In this document: piece after piece, positions 17,141 to 26,439 of the stretch
Position numbering within the stretch: position 1 is the stretch's first letter
How the letters are laid out: the number at the start of each line of letters is the position of its first letter
Assembly: GCA_039030335.1 (NCBI GenBank)
Contig: JBCCEJ010000019.1
Coordinates: 1 to 64,000, forward strand
DNA: 64,000 nucleotides
DNA from: JBCCEJ01 sp039030335
GTDB lineage: Bacteria; Pseudomonadota; Gammaproteobacteria; HK1
Reading direction: 5' to 3'
Position numbers and translations under genes: made by a program
Notes under the pieces: model-generated
Database searches by the model: none
Told to the model about the DNA's origin: nothing
The model's input: only the letters and a program-made list of their open reading frames with translations

Positions 17141-17584
17141 TTACTCCGGAAGCCGTACGATGGTCAGCCAGAATTCCTGGACCGACTGCACGATCTTGAC
17201 GAACGCGTCGAGATCTACCGGCTTCGTCACGTAGCAGTTGGCGTTGAGACCATATGACTCAAGCACGTCGGTCTCGGCCGCGGACGTCGTGAGTACGACG
17301 ACAGGAATTGTGTGCAAGTCGGCATCTGCCTTCATGGCTGCCAGCACCTCACGGCCATCCTTGCGCGGCATATTGAGATCCAGCAATACCAGATCGGGCC
17401 GCTCGGCAGACTCGTAGGGCGGGCGCCGGAATAGATAATCCAGAGCCTCTACCCCGTCGCGGACATGATGGAGCGTGTTCGCGATCTTGCCGTCGTCGAG
17501 AGCCATGCGCGTGAGGCGTGCATCGGCATCGTTGTCCTCCGCCAACAGGATTTCCGCGGGCCGGCCCCTGACCTGAGATGACAT
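17141..17584 (-). CDS. Single-domain response regulator (Rcp1-like)
   Basis: Receiver domain only, 147 residues, with no output domain. The acidic pocket is in LLAEDNDAD, the phosphoacceptor is Asp69 in LVLLDLNMPRKDG, and the conserved Lys is in YVTKPVDL. The insert DYLFRRPPYE and the LDLNMPRKDGREVL pattern match the Rcp1-type regulators that pair with phytochrome-like kinases. It follows the sensor kinase gene at 17635 by 50 bp on the same strand and is its likely partner. Confidence 0.92.
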   Translation of the reverse strand: MSSQVRGRPAEILLAEDNDADARLTRMALDDGKIANTLHHVRDGVEALDYLFRRPPYESAERPDLVLLDLNMPRKDGREVLAAMKADADLHTIPVVVLTTSAAETDVLESYGLNANCYVTKPVDLDAFVKIVQSVQEFWLTIVRLPE

Positions 17585-17634
17585 CAGCTTCGTGCTCCCT
17601 GCGCTGCAATTCCGACTGTCGCGCTCGACACGGG

Positions 17635-20049
17635 CTACCCTGCTGGCTCGGTCAGGTTGGTGTCAAGCTGAACATGAAAGCGGGTGCCGCGGCCCACCTC
17701 GCTCTCGACGTCTATGCGCCCCCCGTGCAGGCGCGCGATCTTGGTACAGAGCGCAAGCCCGATACCATTGCCGGGGATCTCGTCTTTGCGATGCAGCCGT
17801 TTGAACGGCTCGAAAATGCGCTGCGCATGCTCAGCGGGTATGCCGATACCGTTGTCAGCCACGGTGACTTCCAGCACGCCGTCGTGCGCAACCGCGGCGA
17901 TGGTGATTTCCGGTGCCGTGTCGCTACGGAACTTGAGCGCATTTTCAATGAGGTTCTGAAACAGCTGAACCAGCAGTGTTCTGATACCTGGCACGACCGG
18001 GAGTTCGTCGACATCGAGACGCGCATGCTGATCTTCGAGTTGAAGCCTCAGGTTCTGCCTGGCCTGGTTGACGATGTCATCCAGCGCGACGTCGCCCACC
18101 CTCAGCTCACCGCTGCCAACGCGCGAGTAGGCGAGCAGATCGTTCACGAGCGACTGCATCCGACGAGCTCCCTCGACGATGTAATCCATGAACTCCCGGG
18201 CATCGTTGTCGAGGTCAGCGGACAGCTGCCGCTCCAACAGCTGCGTATAGCTCGCCACCATGCGCAAAGGCTCTTGCAAGTCGTGCGAGGCCACGTAGGC
18301 GAACTGTTCGAGTTCGAGGTTGGACCGGCGAAGTTCGGCCTCGCGGCTCTTCAACGTCGTGACGTCCGAGTACGTGACGACCGATCCGCCGTTGCGGGTT
18401 GGCTGGTCACGAACCAGGTAGGTCACGCCGTCGCGAGTTGTGAACTCGATGGGCACCCCTCCATCGCCCGCCCGGTGCCGGGCCACCCGCTCGGCGACGG
18501 CCACGGCATCCACACCCACCTCTTCGAAGGCGACGCGGTAAAGCTCCTCGAACGTCTTGTGCTCGTCGACGACAGACCTCAACACCGGAAAGATCTCGAG
18601 GTAGCGCTCATTCCAGCGGGACAGCTTGTCATTCGCGTCGTAGAGCGACAGCCCGTCAGACGTGGCCGCGAGGATGTCGTCGAGTTCGCGCTCACGTCCC
18701 GCGGCGCGCTCCTGTTCTTGCATGACATCGGAGATATCGGAGAACGTCTCCAGCAGGGTGCCGTCGGGTAGCGGGCACTCGACGATGCGGAAAAAGTTGT
18801 TGTCACCCACCTTGCGGACGATCGAAGCGCCGCGCTCGCGCCGCTGCGCGAGGCGGGTGTTTACGTACTCGTCCAGCGAAGCGGCATTGCCGGCAGCGAC
18901 GCGGGCCGGAGCGACGGCGCGCACCAGCTTTTCGAGCGGCAACCCTTCTTCGATGACCTCGCGTACTGAATCGTGAAACTGCTCGAAGGCGTCGTTCCAC
19001 CGCAATAACCGGTTGTCTTCGCTCCAGATGGCCGCCGCGAGCGGCATATGCGACACGATGTAGTCCAGATGGCGGCGCGAGTTGACCAGTTGCTTGACGG
19101 TGATTTCGAGCTCCGCCTGTGCAGCGGTGCGCTGTTCGTTCTCGCGTTCTAGCAGCCGCTCCCCGAGGCGGGCGGACCGCAACGCGGCGTGTCCACGTAC
19201 CCAGAGCCATGCCAGCACACCGACCAGCAACGAGAGGAGCAGGCCGAGGCCGAGAACGGCCATCGGCAAGCCGGAACTGTGCGCCGCCAGGTAACCATCG
19301 GACGCGTTGACGCGCAGTGATGCCCCACGACCGAGGCGCGGTAATCCGACCGACACCTCGAGGTCAGTCCGGTTCGGCGCGGCCTGAATAACGGTGCGCC
19401 GGGCGCCTCGCTCCAGCTGCATGTGCAAGGCGTCACGGCGAACCGCCGGCACCACGGAATCAAACCAGTCGCTGATGCCAATAAGCCCGATAAATCTGCT
19501 GCTGCCTGCGGCCGAAGGTACCGGTACGCCGAGATACAGGGCGAGGTTTCCATCGGGCAGTTCGAACCACCCGGAGAGCCCGGACTCGCGGTCATCTTGC
19601 AGTTGCTCGATCAGGGCTCGGCCGGCGGGCGCGTCCACCACGATCGACATCGGCAGCCGCTCCTCGCCCTGCGGCGCCACCGTCCAAACCTTCGAAAGGT
19701 CCGCCGATGTCCAGGCGAGCAGCTCGTAGGCATCGTGATCGTGCAGATATCGGGCGGCGTCGTGCGCCCACTCGCGGCGGGGAACACTTCCATCGGTTGT
19801 CCACCTGTGCGCCATTCTCTTCAGCGCTCGCTCGCGATGCTCAATATCGCGAGCGAGCAGCTCGGCAACTGTGCGGACGTCAGCCGCCAACGCGCGCCTC
19901 GTGATATCGCGTTCGCGCGTCTGGCTCGCCGTGTACAGCACTGACGTGATGGCGATGGCGACCGTTGTCAGTAGCGCGCACAGCCAGACGTCGCGGCGTG
20001 CGAGTTGGAGGATACCGAGCGAGGCTGCTGACGCGCCTTCAATTTGCAT
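17635..20049 (-). CDS. Membrane sensor histidine kinase with PAS domains
   Basis: About 804 residues. Order: N-terminal membrane helix (about 15-40), an extracytoplasmic CHASE-like sensor region, a second membrane helix (about 270-300), a short coiled coil, two PAS-type domains (about 330-560), HisKA with the phosphoacceptor His589 in YVASHDLQEPLR, and HATPase with N-box NALKF, G1 DNGIGI and G2 GNGIGLAL. The SHDLQEPLR motif is that of phytochrome-like kinases. I preferred the ATG at 20049, which has GGGAGAG eight bases upstream, over the ATG nine codons earlier. It is followed by the response regulator and is divergent from the REC-GGDEF-EAL gene. Confidence 0.9.
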   Translation of the reverse strand: MQIEGASAASLGILQLARRDVWLCALLTTVAIAITSVLYTASQTRERDITRRALAADVRTVAELLARDIEHRERALKRMAHRWTTDGSVPRREWAHDAARYLHDHDAYELLAWTSADLSKVWTVAPQGEERLPMSIVVDAPAGRALIEQLQDDRESGLSGWFELPDGNLALYLGVPVPSAAGSSRFIGLIGISDWFDSVVPAVRRDALHMQLERGARRTVIQAAPNRTDLEVSVGLPRLGRGASLRVNASDGYLAAHSSGLPMAVLGLGLLLSLLVGVLAWLWVRGHAALRSARLGERLLERENEQRTAAQAELEITVKQLVNSRRHLDYIVSHMPLAAAIWSEDNRLLRWNDAFEQFHDSVREVIEEGLPLEKLVRAVAPARVAAGNAASLDEYVNTRLAQRRERGASIVRKVGDNNFFRIVECPLPDGTLLETFSDISDVMQEQERAAGRERELDDILAATSDGLSLYDANDKLSRWNERYLEIFPVLRSVVDEHKTFEELYRVAFEEVGVDAVAVAERVARHRAGDGGVPIEFTTRDGVTYLVRDQPTRNGGSVVTYSDVTTLKSREAELRRSNLELEQFAYVASHDLQEPLRMVASYTQLLERQLSADLDNDAREFMDYIVEGARRMQSLVNDLLAYSRVGSGELRVGDVALDDIVNQARQNLRLQLEDQHARLDVDELPVVPGIRTLLVQLFQNLIENALKFRSDTAPEITIAAVAHDGVLEVTVADNGIGIPAEHAQRIFEPFKRLHRKDEIPGNGIGLALCTKIARLHGGRIDVESEVGRGTRFHVQLDTNLTEPAG

Positions 20050-20239
20050 GCTGCTGTCTCTCCCTGGGTGCGTCATCTGGCATCAGAGATGCATCTCCAC
20101 CACCAAAGGCCCACGACCGTTATCGGCCATCGAGAGCGATTCTGGTCCCTTTGTCTCGCACTTGCGGCAGCCGGCCCGAGTGCGGACGCGCGGCAAGCCT
20201 GGATCCCCGACCGATTAAAGTTCCAGGCGTCACCCGCCG

Positions 20240-22006
20240 ATGAATTCGTACGAGAGTGTAGCCCCGGTATCGGACGATATGGCCACCGACCTGAGACTCA
20301 CAGAACCTCTGCGCGTGCTGCTGGTGGAAGATAATCGTTTCGACTACGACCTGACGCGCCGGCACCTCGCGGATTTCACGCGCCCCGGGTATCGGCTCGA
20401 CTGGGCGGCCACATTCGATGACGCGGTCGCCGCAATCCGCGACAAGGCTTACGACGCATTCCTGTTCGACCACCGGCTGGCCGACGCATCCGGTCTGGAG
20501 CTGCTTCAGGTCACGCGCGATATGGATGTCAGAGCACCCGTCATCTTCCTGACCGGGCTGGATGACGAACACGTCGACCGGGAGGCCCTGTCAGCCGGTG
20601 CGTCGGATTACCTCGTAAAGAGCGAGCTGACGCCGGGTTTGCTGGACCGTTCGATTCGCTATGCCATCGAGCGCGAGAACCTGCTGCACGAGTTGGAATA
20701 CGCGGCCCATCGCGACGCGCTGACCGGGCTCGCCAACCGCCGTCACTTTCTATCCCACCTGCGCGATGCCCTGTTACGCGCGGAACGAACCGACCTGGTG
20801 GTTGGGCTGCTGCTGATCGACCTGGACCACTTCAAGGAAGTCAATGACCGCTTCGGGCACGAAGCCGGGGATCAGGTACTTTGCGAAGTTGCGCGGCTCA
20901 TCAAGGAGAGGGTGCGAAGCGTCGATCTGGTCGCGCGTCTCGGCGGCGATGAGTTCAGCGTAGTTCTGGAGGGCATGAACGCACCGGAGAATGCCCAGAT
21001 GGTCGCGAACGATATCGTCGCGATGCTCAGGGTGCGCAACCTGCACGTCGGAGATGAGCAAGTTTCGGTGGGCGCCAGCATCGGACTCGCATTCTCAGGT
21101 GAAGAGATGCGCGACGTGGCGACCCTGATGAGGGCCGCCGATACTGCCATGTACGAGGCCAAGCGCAACGGCCGAAGCCGACAGCAGCTGTTTCGCAGCG
21201 AAATGCAGCGGGCGGCGATGAAGCGCGCAGAAATTCACCAGGCGCTTCCGGGCGCTGTGGCTGGCGGCGAACTGCGGCTGCATTTTCAGCCGCAATACTC
21301 CGTCTCGGAACAGCGGGTGATCGCAGCGGAGGCGCTGGTGCGCTGGCAGACGGGCGATCGACTGCTGAGCCCCGGTGAGTTCATTCCCATCGCCGAGGAA
21401 GGTGAGATCATCCACGAGCTCGGCGCCTGGGTCATTCGGGAAGCGTGCCGACAGCTCGGCCGCTGGCAAGCCGACGGAATCGTCCGTCCCGAATTTGTGC
21501 TGACTCTCAACCTGTCCGCCAAGCAGCTGGTCAAGCCGACCGTCGTCGACATCGTCAGAGCTGCGCTAACCGTCAATCAACTGCGTCCGGAATCGATCGA
21601 ACTGGAGATTACAGAATCGGCTGCGATGCGCGAGTCGGACATGGTGCACCGCACGCTCATGGGCCTGCGGGAGCTCGGTGTCAGAATCGCACTCGACGAC
21701 TTCGGCACCGGGTTCTCGTCGCTCAGCTATTTGAGCCGGGTCCCAGTAGATACGATCAAGATCGACCGTTCGTTCGTACAGTTCTGCGAGGACAATGCAG
21801 AACACGCCACGCTGGTGCGCGGCACGCTCGGCTTTGCCAATTCGCTCGGTCTGTCAGTGGTCGCCGAGGGCGTAGAGACACCGGGCCAGCGCGATTTCCT
21901 GCGATCCAACGGTTGCGATGTCATGCAGGGATATCTGTTCCAACGACCCTGCTCAGCCGACGACTTCGAGCGGGCACTCTCTGGCGACGTCGGCCACGCG
22001 GCCTGA
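20240..22006 (+). CDS. REC-GGDEF-EAL cyclic-di-GMP protein
   Basis: Protein of 588 residues with three domains. The receiver (about 20-140) has its Asp in AFLFDHRLADASGLE. The diguanylate cyclase domain (about 155-315) has an intact GGDEF and a full inhibitory I-site, seen as RSVDLVARLGGDEF. The phosphodiesterase domain (about 330-580) has an intact EAL motif (AEALVRW) and DDFGTGFSSL. Both catalytic motifs look competent, so it may both make and degrade c-di-GMP under receiver control. It is divergent from the sensor kinase across 190 bp, so the kinase may phosphorylate both receivers. Confidence 0.95.
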   Translation: MNSYESVAPVSDDMATDLRLTEPLRVLLVEDNRFDYDLTRRHLADFTRPGYRLDWAATFDDAVAAIRDKAYDAFLFDHRLADASGLELLQVTRDMDVRAPVIFLTGLDDEHVDREALSAGASDYLVKSELTPGLLDRSIRYAIERENLLHELEYAAHRDALTGLANRRHFLSHLRDALLRAERTDLVVGLLLIDLDHFKEVNDRFGHEAGDQVLCEVARLIKERVRSVDLVARLGGDEFSVVLEGMNAPENAQMVANDIVAMLRVRNLHVGDEQVSVGASIGLAFSGEEMRDVATLMRAADTAMYEAKRNGRSRQQLFRSEMQRAAMKRAEIHQALPGAVAGGELRLHFQPQYSVSEQRVIAAEALVRWQTGDRLLSPGEFIPIAEEGEIIHELGAWVIREACRQLGRWQADGIVRPEFVLTLNLSAKQLVKPTVVDIVRAALTVNQLRPESIELEITESAAMRESDMVHRTLMGLRELGVRIALDDFGTGFSSLSYLSRVPVDTIKIDRSFVQFCEDNAEHATLVRGTLGFANSLGLSVVAEGVETPGQRDFLRSNGCDVMQGYLFQRPCSADDFERALSGDVGHAA

Positions 22007-22074
22007 ATCCGGGCGTCGACAGGCCACCGTTCCGCGATTAATCTCTCAAGCTGCTGCTAATCGAGGAGCCCGCC

Positions 22075-22482
22075 ATGCGATTGGAAGGTGGTTGTTACTG
22101 CGGCGACATTCGTTATGTCACCGAAGGCGAGCCGGCCATGAAGGCCCAATGCCACTGTCGGGAGTGCCAGTACCTTACCGGCGGCTCACCAAACGTATTC
22201 ATGGTCATGCCGCGGGACGGCTTCAGATTCACCGCCGGAGAGCCGAAGCCATTTCAGCGCAGCGATCTGGAAAGCCCGGTGACGCGTGAGTTCTGCCCGG
22301 AGTGCGGTACTCACCTGATAACGCGCACGCCGCGCATGCCGGAGCGGGTGATCGTCAAAGTCGGGTCGCTCGACGATCCCGGCGCTTACGGCAAACCCGA
22401 CGTCGCGATCTTCACCTGCGATCAGCAGCCCTTCCATCTGATCCCGGATGACATACCTTCGTTCGACAAACGCCCCGGTTAG
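22075..22482 (+). CDS. GFA-family zinc protein
   Basis: Small protein of 135 residues in the GFA (glutathione-dependent formaldehyde-activating enzyme-like/CENP-V) family. The zinc-binding cysteines are in GGCYCGDIRY, CHCRECQ and FCPECGTHL, with the usual spacing. GAGG lies close upstream of the ATG. Most family members have no proven reaction, and the name overstates what is known. It is followed by an inverted repeat before the convergent luciferase-like gene. Confidence 0.9.
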   Translation: MRLEGGCYCGDIRYVTEGEPAMKAQCHCRECQYLTGGSPNVFMVMPRDGFRFTAGEPKPFQRSDLESPVTREFCPECGTHLITRTPRMPERVIVKVGSLDDPGAYGKPDVAIFTCDQQPFHLIPDDIPSFDKRPG

Positions 22483-22562
22483 CTGACGGTCCGAAAGGTC
22501 CGGGCCGGCCGTGCGAGAACACACTGCCTGCACCCCCGACAGGGGAATGCTCATCACCCGCG

Positions 22563-22603
22563 CGGTCAGGCAGCGCCCGGCACGGTGACACGGTGCCTGA
22601 CCG
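22563..22603. repeat. Perfect 10-bp inverted repeat between convergent genes
   Basis: CGGTCAGGCA at 22563-22572 and TGCCTGACCG at 22594-22603 are exact reverse complements separated by 21 bases. A second dyad, GGCAC/GTGCC, overlaps them. The repeat sits 18 bases from the 3' end of the luciferase-like gene, between two convergent genes, so a bidirectional terminator is plausible. Neither side has a strong T-run. Confidence 0.6.
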
Positions 22604-22620
22604 AGTGTTTCGCGAACGGG

Positions 22621-23538
22621 CTAGCTACACCGTGGCGCAACCTCTGACATGAACTGACCGATCGCATCCAGCCGGCCCGCGGCCCCACCGCGCGCAACCG
22701 GGTCCAGCATGATGTGGCTCACTCCGATGGACCGCGCCGCCTCGACCATCTCACACATCGCGCCCCCGCTCCCGGCGATCGACTTGGCCGGATCCATGAC
22801 CCCTGCCGGGTCCAGGAACATACGCAGCGACAGCGTAAGCTCAGCCGGGTCGCGCCCGGCGGCCTCACACGCCGCCCGCACCTGCGCCCAACCGCGTGCC
22901 ACGTCTTCGAGCGGCTCGAACGCCGCGTGGAAAGCCTGCCCGAAACGCGCCGCGCGCCGATACGCGGCCGGGCTGTTACCACCTATCCAGATCGGCAGCG
23001 GGTCCTGCAGCGGCTTCGGCTCGAAGCCGACCTCGGGCACCGTATAGAACTCACCTTCGTAGCTGGGTTGCGGATCGGTGAACAGCAGCCGCAACAGTTC
23101 CAGATACTCGTTGCTGCGCCGCCCGCGCGCGTCCCACGGCATACCGAGCACGGCTGCCTCTTCGGCCATCCAGCCGACACCGGCCCCGAGGATCAGACGG
23201 CCACCTGACAGTACATCGAGCGTTGCGAGTTGCTTCGCACACAGCACCGGCGGCCGGTACGGCAGGATCAGCACCGACGTACCGAGCGCGATTCGCTCGG
23301 TGGTACCCGCGAGGAAGGTCAGCGTGCCGATGGCTTCGAGCCACGCCATGTCCGGCGACGGTCCGAAGGAACCGTCTTCGGTGTACGGATATCGGGATTT
23401 GAACTCGGCCGGCCAGCAAAGATGGTCGCTCACCCAGAGCGAGTGCATGTCGAGCTGCTCGCAAGTGCTGGCAAACTGCATCAGCTCACGGCGGTCAACC
23501 CGCCGGCCGAGATGCGGGAGGTGTGCCCCGAAGTCCAT
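22621..23538 (-). CDS. LLM-class luciferase-like oxidoreductase
   Basis: Flavin- or F420-dependent oxidoreductase of 305 residues with the bacterial luciferase TIM barrel. Typical segments are WVSDHL near the N-terminus, GTSVLILPYRPPVLCAKQLA, LSGGRLILGAGVGW and PLPIWIGGNSPAAYRRAAR. I start it at the ATG giving MDFGAHLPHLG, because GGAGG lies ten bases upstream; the ATG ten codons earlier has no ribosome binding site. The pattern is close to F420-type families, but use of FMN cannot be excluded. Substrate unknown. Confidence 0.85.
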   Translation of the reverse strand: MDFGAHLPHLGRRVDRRELMQFASTCEQLDMHSLWVSDHLCWPAEFKSRYPYTEDGSFGPSPDMAWLEAIGTLTFLAGTTERIALGTSVLILPYRPPVLCAKQLATLDVLSGGRLILGAGVGWMAEEAAVLGMPWDARGRRSNEYLELLRLLFTDPQPSYEGEFYTVPEVGFEPKPLQDPLPIWIGGNSPAAYRRAARFGQAFHAAFEPLEDVARGWAQVRAACEAAGRDPAELTLSLRMFLDPAGVMDPAKSIAGSGGAMCEMVEAARSIGVSHIMLDPVARGGAAGRLDAIGQFMSEVAPRCS

Positions 23539-23648
23539 ATTTCGTAACCCTCCAGTCTTGACGCGCATACACAGCGAAGCGGACAGGCCGCCCGGTGCTC
23601 TACACGCAAGTGTATCTTCACTGACGGCGCCAAGTTCTCTGTGCCATA

Positions 23649-24962
23649 GTGTCGCGGCTTCTTCATGCGCTCGCCGTCGTGGTGGGCCCCACTACGGACA
23701 CCACCTTGGCGCACCAGCGGATCAACCCATCCGACAGCATCGAAGTGCCCTACGGCTGGGTCATCATCGCCGTATCGCTGACCATTCACACGATCGGACT
23801 CGCCGCACCGGCCATCCTGTTCGTGGCTCTGAAACCGATCGCCGCGGAGTTCGAATGGCCCCGCGCGATCCCGTCTTTCGCCTACTCATTGCTGATGGTT
23901 GGCGCCGGCGTGGGCGGCGTTGTAATGGGCTGGTGGATGGACCGCAAGGGGGTCATGGCGCCGGTGCTGTTCGGCTCGGTCATGATCGTTTGCGGCGCGC
24001 TGCTCGCGAGCCGCGCAGACGGGCAACTGAGTCTGTACGTAGCGAACGGACTGCTGATCGGCCTGCTCGGCAAAGCCGCCATGATCGCGCCGATGATGGC
24101 GAACGCAACCAAGTGGTTCGACCGGCGGCGCGGGCTCGCCATTGCCATTCTGGCGTCCGGCCAGGGTCTCTCCGGACTTCTGTGGCTCCCGTTGATCGGC
24201 TATCTGAACGACACGGTCGGTTGGCGCGAGACGTATCTCTATTTCGCGATTTTCGGGCTCGTGACGATGGTGCCGCTGAGTTTCCTGCTGAGACCACGTC
24301 CGCCGAGCGGTCCGGAAGCTGCACCCGCGCCCGCCACCGCGGCGGCGGAGGTACCGCTTCGCGAGCGCTTCAACCCCGGTTCCATGCAGCTCGTGATGTG
24401 GATCGCCGTGATCGGCTGCTGCGCCGGCATGTCGATCCCGATCGTGCACCTCATCAGCTACGCGACCGATCTCGGGCATCCGGCCGCACGCGGCGCCGAA
24501 ATGCTGACCGTTCTGTTCACCGCGGCGTTCTTTTCGCGCATCGCATTCGGCGCGCTGGCCGATCGCATCGGGCCGACGCGCACGCTGATCATCGGGTCGT
24601 TTTGCCAGGCGAGCGTGCTGCTGCTGTTCGCGGCGGTCGAATCGCAGGCGGCGCTGTACGTTACGGCGCTGCTGTTCGGGCTCGGGTTCTCCGGCATCAT
24701 GCCGTGTTACCCCTTGATGATTCGTCAGCTGTTCCCGGTAACGCAGGCCGGCTGGCGTATCGCTGCACAGTACATGTTCGCAGCCGGCGGCATGGCGCTC
24801 GGCGGCTGGCTCGGCGGCTGGATCTTCGACGCAGCCGGCAGCTACGTGTACGCCTTTCTGGCCGGCGCCGGCTTCACCGGCCTGAATCTCATCATGGTTG
24901 TGTTTCTGCACGGCCGGCACGTTCGACAGACGGCACTGAACACCGCCGCAATGGCACAATAG
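23649..24962 (+). CDS. MFS transporter (monocarboxylate/oxalate-formate type)
   Basis: Permease of 437 residues with twelve hydrophobic helices. The pattern PYGWVIIAVSL at helix 1 and the loop GWWMDRKG resemble the oxalate-formate and monocarboxylate branch of the MFS, in which many carriers take up organic acids. The second-half loop is FGALADRIGPTR. The start is uncertain: a GTG at 23649 gives the longest form, and the transmembrane core begins about 35 residues later. The aldehyde dehydrogenase gene follows 46 bp downstream on the same strand, so this may be the uptake step of that small operon. Confidence 0.83.
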   Translation: MSRLLHALAVVVGPTTDTTLAHQRINPSDSIEVPYGWVIIAVSLTIHTIGLAAPAILFVALKPIAAEFEWPRAIPSFAYSLLMVGAGVGGVVMGWWMDRKGVMAPVLFGSVMIVCGALLASRADGQLSLYVANGLLIGLLGKAAMIAPMMANATKWFDRRRGLAIAILASGQGLSGLLWLPLIGYLNDTVGWRETYLYFAIFGLVTMVPLSFLLRPRPPSGPEAAPAPATAAAEVPLRERFNPGSMQLVMWIAVIGCCAGMSIPIVHLISYATDLGHPAARGAEMLTVLFTAAFFSRIAFGALADRIGPTRTLIIGSFCQASVLLLFAAVESQAALYVTALLFGLGFSGIMPCYPLMIRQLFPVTQAGWRIAAQYMFAAGGMALGGWLGGWIFDAAGSYVYAFLAGAGFTGLNLIMVVFLHGRHVRQTALNTAAMAQ

Positions 24963-25008
24963 CCGGTCTCCGACTTCACACTTGTCTGACTGACGCAGGA
25001 ACTCTCCC

Positions 25009-26436
25009 ATGTTCATTGACGGTGAATGGCGCGCCGCGCATGGCGGCGGCACGTTTGCGGTAACCAATCCGGCGACGGGCGAAACCATCGAAAACGTCCC
25101 GGATGGCGGTCACCAGGACACGCTCGATGCGATCGACGCGGCCGAGCGGGCGTTTGCCGGCTGGGCGGGGAAAACCGCTTTCGAGCGTGCCGAGATCCTG
25201 CACAAGGCCTATTCGATCATGGTCGAGCGCAAGGAGGAACTCGCGCGCACCATGACGACCGAGCAGGGCAAACCGCTGCGCGCCGCGCGCATCGAAGTAC
25301 AGTACGCCGCCGACTTTCTGCGCTGGTTCGCCGAGGAAGCGAAGCGCGTGACCGGCGATGTACTGCCGGCGCCGCGCAAAGACCAGCGCTTTATCGTGCT
25401 GAGGCAGCCGGTTGGTGTCGTCGGTGCGGTTACACCGTGGAACTATCCGGTATCGATGCTGACCCGGAAGATGGGGCCGGCGCTTGCGGCCGGCTGCACG
25501 GTAGTGCTGAAACCCGCCGAAGCGACGCCGCTCAGCGCTATCGAAACTTTCAAGGTGTTCATCGATGCCGGGGTACCGGCTGGTGTCATCAACCTCGTGA
25601 CGGCGCGCGACCCGGCCCCGGTCGGCAAGCTGTTCGTCGAAGACCCGCGCGTGCGCAAGCTCACGTTCACCGGCTCCACGGCGGTTGGCAAGATGCTCGC
25701 GGCCGGCGCGGGCCAGCACATGAAACGCATCTCACTCGAACTGGGCGGTCACGCGCCGTTCATCGTGTTCAAAGACGCCGACCCGGTACACGCGGCCAAG
25801 GGCGCGGCCGCGGTCAAGTTCCTGAACACCGGGCAAGCGTGCATCAGCCCCAACCGGATGTTCGTTCACGAAGAAGCGCTTGGGCCGTTCTGCGAAGAAC
25901 TGGTGTCACGCGTCACGCGCCTCAGGGCCGGCAACGGGCTCGAAGACGGCATTGGCGTAGGTCCGCTGGTCGACGAGCGTGCGGTTACGAAAGTCGACAA
26001 CCAGGTGCAGGATGCCGTCGGCCGCGGCGCTGAGCTGCTCTGCGGGGGGCATCGGATGATGGACGACGGACTCGACCGCGGCACCTTCTACGCGCCAACC
26101 GTGTTGCGCGGCGTGACTCAGGAAATGCTCATCTACCGCGAGGAGACGTTTGGACCGGTAGCGGCCGTGGTGCCGTACACCGACGATGACGACATCATGG
26201 CCATGGCCAACGACACGAGCTACGGGCTCGCTTCGTACGTCTACACCAACAACCTCGCGACCGCGATGCGCGCGTTCGAGGCGCTGAACTTCGGTATCGT
26301 CGGGATCAACGACATCAACCCGACGGCCGCCGCCGCGCCGTTCGGCGGGGTCAAGGACAGCGGACTCGGCCGCGAAGGCGGTGCGCAGGGCATCGACGAG
26401 TATCTGGACGTGAAGCTCGGCGGCTTCGCGATCTGA
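25009..26436 (+). CDS. Aldehyde dehydrogenase, succinate-semialdehyde type
   Basis: NAD(P)-dependent aldehyde dehydrogenase of 475 residues, GabD-like. The family motifs are all visible: TPWNYPVSMLTRK, the cofactor loop FTGSTAVGK, the general-base Glu in LELGGHAPFIVF and the catalytic Cys in NTGQACISPNR. AGGAA precedes the ATG. The next gene, encoding a DHDPS-like protein, starts 4 bp after the stop. Aldolase or dehydratase enzymes of that class paired with such dehydrogenases occur in sugar-acid pathways that end in 2-oxoglutarate semialdehyde, so that substrate is a possibility besides succinate semialdehyde. Confidence 0.9.
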   Translation: MFIDGEWRAAHGGGTFAVTNPATGETIENVPDGGHQDTLDAIDAAERAFAGWAGKTAFERAEILHKAYSIMVERKEELARTMTTEQGKPLRAARIEVQYAADFLRWFAEEAKRVTGDVLPAPRKDQRFIVLRQPVGVVGAVTPWNYPVSMLTRKMGPALAAGCTVVLKPAEATPLSAIETFKVFIDAGVPAGVINLVTARDPAPVGKLFVEDPRVRKLTFTGSTAVGKMLAAGAGQHMKRISLELGGHAPFIVFKDADPVHAAKGAAAVKFLNTGQACISPNRMFVHEEALGPFCEELVSRVTRLRAGNGLEDGIGVGPLVDERAVTKVDNQVQDAVGRGAELLCGGHRMMDDGLDRGTFYAPTVLRGVTQEMLIYREETFGPVAAVVPYTDDDDIMAMANDTSYGLASYVYTNNLATAMRAFEALNFGIVGINDINPTAAAAPFGGVKDSGLGREGGAQGIDEYLDVKLGGFAI

Positions 26437-26439
26437 CCG

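Noticed and set aside
23886..25088. 400-residue minus-strand frame
   Set aside because: It lies opposite the MFS gene and has a shadow-like composition rich in Arg, Gln and His without motifs.
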